Positions 59,908-64,000 of a stretch of 64,000 bases of DNA are shown here, piece after piece. The translations under genes and the position numbers were made by a program. The stretch is from the NCBI RefSeq assembly GCF_001457815.1, contig NZ_LN898219.1:62001-126000 (forward strand). Direction: 5' to 3'. Below the pieces are notes generated by a model. That model made no database searches and had not been told where the DNA came from. It worked only from the letters and a program-made list of their open reading frames with translations. How positions within the stretch are numbered: the stretch's first letter is position 1; each line of letters starts with the position of its first letter. Source of the DNA: Vitreoscilla massiliensis. Lineage in GTDB: Bacteria; Pseudomonadota; Gammaproteobacteria; Burkholderiales; Neisseriaceae.

Positions 59908-60528
59908 ATGGATGATTTGAATTCAGTTTACCATTCAACACAAGTGGCAATGGCGGCAACCGAAGACGATGGCGATGAGTTGGAGCTGGCTTCTGCAGTG
60001 CAGCGCATTGTGGCATGGATCATCAATCGGGTGATTGAAATTGCGATGTTGATACCGGTAATTGGGGTGATTGTTGCGTTGTTGTGGCAAGCGCAGGGCA
60101 GTAAGGACGCTGATTTACTCATGACTTCGATGATGGGCAGCTTGGGTTTGGTGGGGTTGTTGTATCTGGTGTATTCGGGCGTGCAAGTGTATTTGATGAG
60201 CAAATACGGTCAATCGATAGGCAAACGCATCATGAAAATACGGGTGGTGACGGAAGACGGTGATAAAGCCGGTTTTGTGCGCAATGTGTTGTTGCGCGAA
60301 TTGGCCTATGGTGCGATTTGCATGGTTATCATGTTGGGCATAGGTTTTTTGGCAGAGCTGGTATTCGGTACCAGCGACAATGTGATGGCGACGATGGCGG
60401 TGAATGGCATGGTGGAATTCATCAGTTATATTCCAACCATCGTGTGCTTGGTGATGCTGTTCCTCGAAAGCCGTAACCGCCAAACCTTGCAAGACTTATT
60501 GGCGAAGACGTATGTGGTGCAGGTGTAA
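59908..60528 (+). CDS. RDD family membrane protein, copy 2
   Basis: 206 residues, a tandem paralog of the preceding gene: the acidic start MDDLNSVYHSTQV matches, and KYGQSIGKRIMKIRVV and SRNRQTLQDLLAKTYVVQV align with the first copy. About four membrane helices. The central loop is longer and diverged, so the duplication is old. AAAGGG is upstream of the ATG. Confidence 0.9.
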   Translation: MDDLNSVYHSTQVAMAATEDDGDELELASAVQRIVAWIINRVIEIAMLIPVIGVIVALLWQAQGSKDADLLMTSMMGSLGLVGLLYLVYSGVQVYLMSKYGQSIGKRIMKIRVVTEDGDKAGFVRNVLLRELAYGAICMVIMLGIGFLAELVFGTSDNVMATMAVNGMVEFISYIPTIVCLVMLFLESRNRQTLQDLLAKTYVVQV

Positions 60529-60578
60529 GTCTATCGTCTTAGTGAGTATTGATTAGTCATTTCTAATGCATGATGTAT

Positions 60579-60604
60579 GCGGCCTGTAACAGTTTACAGG
60601 CCGC
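60579..60604 (+). terminator. DUS-pair hairpin after second RDD gene
   Basis: Exact DUS pair with a four-base loop. TTTG follows, so the U tract is short. Confidence 0.78.
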
Positions 60605-60749
60605 ATTTGTCTGCGCAACACGCATCAATTGGGCACAAAATTGCCAAAAATCAGGTCTGATACACAATGCTTGTGGGTGGTAATGTAGGGAGTATCTGGT
60701 CTTGTGTTAGCAACTTTGGGTCGCGGTTGTCTGCCATGTTGCAATATAG

Positions 60750-60760
60750 GCGGCCTGTAA
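60750..60760 (+). repeat. DUS copy, intergenic
   Basis: Exact GCGGCCTGTAA upstream of phhA, unpaired. Confidence 0.85.
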
Positions 60761-60924
60761 AGCCTGTGGGCAGTGTGTTGTGGCTGATGTTGATGGTTTT
60801 TAGGGTGTAATCTTGTTGATTTAATAAAATCTTTGCTGTATAAATTCATAAATAATAAAAATAATAGATAATAAATCTAAATAATTAATTATTATTGAAA
60901 TGAATATAAAGCGAGGAGCGTGAG

Positions 60925-61713
60925 ATGGCTGAACAGTTAGTCTACACCGCCCGCCAAAGCGATGCACATGGACACATCGATTGGTCTGAAACGGAAGACC
61001 ACACTTGGCAACAGTTGATGACGCGGCAATTGGGCAATTTGCAGGGCAAGGCTTGTGATGAGTATTTGCTGGGCTTGGAGCGCTTGAATCTGCCGCAAGA
61101 CCACATTCCGGCCTTAAAAGACGTCAGCCGCGTGTTGTACGAGGCCACCGGTTGGCAATGCGCCGAAGTGCCGGCCTTAATCAGTTTCGACCGCTTCTTT
61201 AAGCTTTTGTCTGAACGAAAATTTCCAGTGGCGACGTTTATCCGTCGCCCCGAAGACATGGATTATTTGCAAGAGCCCGATATTTTTCATGAAATCTTTG
61301 GCCATTGCGCCATGCTTACCCATCCGGCTTTCGCCGATTTCACTGCCCATTATGGCAAACTGGGTGTGGCCGCGAGCAAGCAAGAGCGGGCATATTTGGC
61401 GCGTTTGTATTGGTTTACGGTCGAGTTTGGCCTGCTCAATACCTCGCAAGGCTTGAAAATTTACGGCGGTGGCGTTTTGTCGTCGCCACAAGAAACCGAA
61501 TACGCTTACGCATCGACTGTGCCAGAGCGGCGCGCGTTTAACATCAGCGATGTGTTGCGCACACGTTACCGCATTGATGTGTTGCAACCGATTTACTACC
61601 AATTGCGCAGCGTCAACGATTTGTATGACTTGGCGAATACCGACATCATGGCCGAAGTGGCCAAAGCGCGCGAATTAGGCTTGTTTCCGCTGCCCGAATC
61701 CATTGCACATTAA
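60925..61713 (+). CDS. phhA: Phenylalanine 4-monooxygenase PhhA
   Basis: Fe(II)- and tetrahydropterin-dependent enzyme that hydroxylates phenylalanine to tyrosine. The 262-residue protein is the short bacterial type without an ACT domain. The iron ligands His-His-Glu are visible: the two His in DIFHEIFGHCAMLTHPAF (HEIFGH) and Glu in RLYWFTVEFGLL. RDVLRTRYRIDVLQPIYYQL-like segment (SDVLRTRYRIDVLQPIYY) closes the active site. GAGGAG precedes the ATG. First gene of the phhA-orf-phhB unit. Confidence 0.97.
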   Translation: MAEQLVYTARQSDAHGHIDWSETEDHTWQQLMTRQLGNLQGKACDEYLLGLERLNLPQDHIPALKDVSRVLYEATGWQCAEVPALISFDRFFKLLSERKFPVATFIRRPEDMDYLQEPDIFHEIFGHCAMLTHPAFADFTAHYGKLGVAASKQERAYLARLYWFTVEFGLLNTSQGLKIYGGGVLSSPQETEYAYASTVPERRAFNISDVLRTRYRIDVLQPIYYQLRSVNDLYDLANTDIMAEVAKARELGLFPLPESIAH

Positions 61714-61783
61714 TGCTCCGAACCATGCCCCAAGCCCATAAACTGCATGTTGGGTAATGAACATCATGGAGGACAAAATCGCG

Positions 61784-62242
61784 ATGACCATATTGGATGT
61801 TGAGATGGAGGCGGTGTTGTTGCAAGCCATTGATGCCCACATTGCACTGGCGCATGAGCTGATGCACAAACTCATTACCGAAACCGACCAGCCTGAAAAA
61901 GCCCTCATCGCAACCGGGCATTTTGATGAAATCCAAAATGCCGATGTGTATGCTGGAGGGGAAACACTGTCAGGTGGATGGTGGTTTGATGTGCATGGGG
62001 AGCATTGTTTGTTTCACAACTTGGTGACGGGGCAAAAATTGGAAGTGGCCTTGGGCGACCAAGACTGTGTGGCCACAGTGGATGCGTATTTCTTTGCGCA
62101 GTTTTTGGCCAGCAGCAAGGCGTTTCAGTGTTTAAGCCGCTGGGTTGAACAGCTTGATGGTGGTGTGTTGGCGCTGTTTGAACAACTGGCCCGTGACAAT
62201 AAAATGCAGCAAGTGCGGGGTGTGGTGTTTAGAAAAACATGA
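61784..62242 (+). CDS. Uncharacterised protein between phhA and phhB
   Basis: About 152 residues, soluble, with an N-terminal helix rich in His and acidic residues (LLQAIDAHIALAHELMHKLITETD), a middle beta part with a WWFDVHGEHCLFHNL motif and a C-terminal helical part. I chose ATG 61784, which has GGAGG upstream; ATGs at 61757 and 61766 are possible. The His/Cys-rich middle could bind a metal, but no family was recognised. Its place between the two known enzymes makes a role in phenylalanine hydroxylation possible but unproven. Confidence 0.65.
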   Translation: MTILDVEMEAVLLQAIDAHIALAHELMHKLITETDQPEKALIATGHFDEIQNADVYAGGETLSGGWWFDVHGEHCLFHNLVTGQKLEVALGDQDCVATVDAYFFAQFLASSKAFQCLSRWVEQLDGGVLALFEQLARDNKMQQVRGVVFRKT

Positions 62243-62311
62243 CTTGCTTAGGTAATCATGGCAATGGCTGAGGCTGCGCCTCAAAAAAAACAATTGATGA
62301 TGGAGAATCCG

Positions 62312-62659
62312 ATGAGTGCTGAATTAAACCAACTGCAATGCGAGGCTTGCCGCGCCGGTGCGCCGCAAGTGAGCGATGAAGAATTACCGGAATTGTTGCG
62401 CCAAATTCCCGATTGGCAACCGATAGTGGTCGATGGCGTGATGCAATTGCAACGCGTGTACACTTTCCGCAATTTCAAACAAGCATGGGCGGCGAGCAAC
62501 AAAGTGGCAGAATTGGCCGAACAAGAAGGCCACCATCCAGCGCTGTTATTAGAGTGGGGCAAGCTCACCATCACTTGGTGGACGCACGCCATAGGTGGCT
62601 TGCACAAGAATGATTTTATTTGCGCCGCCAAAACCGATGCGGTATTGAGCGCGCAATAA
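62312..62659 (+). CDS. phhB: 4a-hydroxytetrahydrobiopterin dehydratase PhhB
   Basis: Regenerates the pterin cofactor used by PhhA. From ATG 62312 (GGAGA five bases upstream) it is 115 aa and carries the PCD signature EQEGHHPALLLEWGKLTITWWTHAIGGLHKNDF read in pieces: EGHHPALLLEWG, WWTHAIGGLH and KNDFICAAK. It follows the orphan orf by about 70 bases in the phhA unit. Confidence 0.95.
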   Translation: MSAELNQLQCEACRAGAPQVSDEELPELLRQIPDWQPIVVDGVMQLQRVYTFRNFKQAWAASNKVAELAEQEGHHPALLLEWGKLTITWWTHAIGGLHKNDFICAAKTDAVLSAQ

Positions 62660-62683
62660 GCACAAGAGTGTGTGTGAGTAAAA

Positions 62684-62714
62684 GCGGCCTGTAAACGATT
62701 TACAGGCCGCTTTT
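62684..62714 (+). terminator. DUS-pair terminator of the phh unit
   Basis: Exact DUS pair with a five-base loop and TTTT, 24 bases after phhB, between convergent genes. Confidence 0.87.
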
Positions 62715-62735
62715 ATATGCATCAAGTGAGTCTGT

Positions 62736-63317
62736 TTAGCCCAAATCGACTTTGGCACCCAAGGCAGTGAGGAATTGCGACAACCATTGTGGGTGGGCCG
62801 GCCAAGCTGGGGCGGTGACCAAATGGCCATCGGTGACGGCATCGTCTATGGCGATGTCGGCATACACGCCGCCGGCCAAGCGCACTTCCGGCGCGCAGGC
62901 GGGGTAGGCAGACACGGTTTTGCCCTCGATGATTTCGGCCGCGGCCAAGATTTGCGCACCGTGGCACACCGCCGCAATCGGTTTTTGCACCTGATTGAAT
63001 TCACGTACGATGTCTAAGACGCGTGGGTTCACGCGCAAATATTCAGGCGCTCGGCCTCCAGGGATGATTAAGCCGACATAATCGGCAGTATTGACCTTGG
63101 CAAAATCGGCATTGAGGGCGAAATTGTGGCCGGGTTTTTCGCTGTACGTCTGCGCGCCTTCAAAATCGTGTATCGCGGTTTTGATGCTGTCGCCGGCTTT
63201 TTTGTCCGGACACACCGCATCAACATGGTAGCCCACGCCCAATAAAAACTGAAACGGCACCATGGTTTCGTAATCTTCGGCATAATCGCCGACCAACATC
63301 AGGATTTTTTTGCTCAT
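62736..63317 (-). CDS. DJ-1/PfpI family protein
   Basis: Glutamine-amidotransferase-like fold of 193 aa. The nucleophile elbow is AAVCHGAQILAAA (Cys about 105) and the acidic partner is in GYHVDAVCPDKK/PGGRAPEYLRVN. Family members are peptidases, chaperones or glyoxalase III; substrate is not evident. The start at 63317 was chosen for MSKKILMLVGDYAEDYE with GGAG six bases upstream. Confidence 0.88.
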   Translation of the reverse strand: MSKKILMLVGDYAEDYETMVPFQFLLGVGYHVDAVCPDKKAGDSIKTAIHDFEGAQTYSEKPGHNFALNADFAKVNTADYVGLIIPGGRAPEYLRVNPRVLDIVREFNQVQKPIAAVCHGAQILAAAEIIEGKTVSAYPACAPEVRLAGGVYADIAIDDAVTDGHLVTAPAWPAHPQWLSQFLTALGAKVDLG

Positions 63318-63478
63318 AGAATACTCCAGTTCAACACAGAAAAAGAGGCAAGCTTGCTTTGCCAACGTACAAGACTTGCATCCGTCAAAATACGGCCAGT
63401 GCTAGATATCGCTTACAAAAAATCTGTGTAAGAAAACCACTTATCATCAGTACAATACCGGCTAAGTTCTGCTGCTCA

Positions 63479-63904
63479 TTATGCATTATCCATATCGGTT
63501 TGCACACACACCACCACCACGTCCAACCATGTTTCGTGCTGAAACGCCTGCTTGATGCGGGCAAAGTCCCAAGTGGCGATGTTGGCCAAATCGTGTTCGG
63601 AGTGGGCACTGTCTACCAATAAGCACACACAATACCCTGCTTCTGAGGCGGCCTGTAACCAAGCTGCATCGGCTATTTCACATGTGAGCAGCGTTTGCTC
63701 CGCTGCCACGCAATGCAAACACTGCTGTTGTCGCAGCCAATAGCCATCGTCGGCAAGCAGGTAAAATGCGTCTTCACCTTCATAGGCATGGCCTAAGAGT
63801 GCGGTCAGAGTTGCTGGCAATTCCGCTGTGTTGAGCAGCAATAAAGGCGCCATTTGACCATCTTCATCGGCACAGAAAGCGGTAATAGGGTGGTGTAGCT
63901 GCAT
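63479..63904 (-). CDS. Uncharacterised protein near the right edge
   Basis: 141 residues, cytoplasmic, with several Cys and His (CLHCVAAEQTLLTCEIADAAWL, EAGYCVCLLVDSAHSEHD). It is four bases downstream of the next gene upstream (63908), so both likely belong to one operon. No family recognised. It holds a DUS inside (63648-63658). Confidence 0.65.
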   Translation of the reverse strand: MQLHHPITAFCADEDGQMAPLLLLNTAELPATLTALLGHAYEGEDAFYLLADDGYWLRQQQCLHCVAAEQTLLTCEIADAAWLQAASEAGYCVCLLVDSAHSEHDLANIATWDFARIKQAFQHETWLDVVVVCVQTDMDNA

Positions 63905-63907
63905 GGC

Positions 63908-64000
63908 TTAGTCTTGTGCCAATTGCATGCGCAAGGCCTCTGTGTTGTCGACCATCTTCGCGCCTGCCGCCTGCATTTCATCTATGGCACTGGCCACCGT
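63908..64000 (-). CDS. C-terminal end of a gene, product unknown (partial)
   Basis: The last 30 codons of a minus-strand gene that continues past the window: the end reads VDNTEALRMQLAQD before TAA at 63908-63910, with a helical, coiled-coil-like pattern. Too little is present for a name. Confidence 0.6.
   Translation of the reverse strand, partial: TVASAIDEMQAAGAKMVDNTEALRMQLAQD

Larger units (their letters stand above)
60529..60924. other. Non-coding region between the second RDD gene and phhA
   Basis: Contains the DUS-pair terminator at 60579-60604, one unpaired DUS at 60750-60760, then a very AT-rich run (about 60800-60910) that probably holds the phhA promoter. A 74-codon minus-strand frame was rejected. 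Confidence 0.5.

Noticed and set aside
1..64000. tRNA and rRNA genes
   Set aside because: I looked for the T-loop GGTTCGAATCC type sequence and rRNA landmarks and saw none; short GTTCGA-like matches belong to the 6S RNA or coding regions.

Overview
The window is a stretch of a Neisseriaceae-like betaproteobacterial chromosome. Three things point there: the gene order ponA / pilMNOPQ-aroK-aroB, a family-typical gene set (PorB-like porin, NhaD, pirin, NlaA-type PlsC, phhA/phhB), and about 50 exact copies of GCGGCCTGTAA. That 11-mer behaves like a DNA uptake sequence (DUS): it is spread over the window, occurs inside genes, and often sits as an inverted pair just after genes, where it forms a terminator hairpin. 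It shares the CTG core of the known Neisseriaceae DUS dialects and is closest to the Kingella-type AAGCAGCCTGCA, but matches none that I recall. I do not assign a genus. I saw no rRNA, tRNA, CRISPR array or prophage.

Layout. 1-2.7 kb: C-terminally incomplete Pat/PatZ-type acetyltransferase. 2.8-9.6 kb: shikimate genes aroB/aroK behind the type IV pilus operon pilMNOPQ, all on the minus strand, divergent from ponA (9.7-12.2 kb). 12.7-17 kb: erpA, argC, rplM-rpsI, a 6S RNA gene next to zapA, a ZapB-like coiled coil, and btuF. 17.6-19.7 kb: btuB behind a cobalamin riboswitch. 19.8-25.4 kb: an orphan branched-chain amino acid binding lipoprotein, gpsA, acpP-fabF and an aromatic/aspartate aminotransferase.

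25.4-28.6 kb is the most unusual part: four minus-strand genes encode Roadblock/LC7 protein, a 575-residue protein with a Pro-Thr repeat tract, a small Ras/MglA-like GTPase, and a second Roadblock/LC7 protein. This looks like a GTPase switch module with an unrecognised large partner. 28.9-31.2 kb: cysE and rng. 31.57-32.42 kb: an apparently intact IS5-family insertion sequence with a -1 frameshift transposase. 33.2-37.7 kb: a porin behind a long AT-rich leader, then metE and metR, divergent.

37.9-53.4 kb is mostly housekeeping: coaD with a FabH-like synthase, a BI-1 membrane protein, a UbiB-like kinase, NlpC/P60 peptidase, pirin, a tandem pair of small lipoproteins (one broken by an in-frame TGA), rsuA, nhaD, gloA, a heptose/phospholipid gene run (plsC, gmhB), maf and an SDR. 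53.4-64 kb: rsmA, a lone polar amino acid transporter ATPase, an HpnC-like squalene synthase, small membrane proteins, fxsA, asd, two tandem RDD proteins, the phenylalanine hydroxylase operon phhA-orf-phhB, a DJ-1/PfpI protein and two partly unknown genes at the end.

All functional names come from reading translated motifs by eye. No database search was run.
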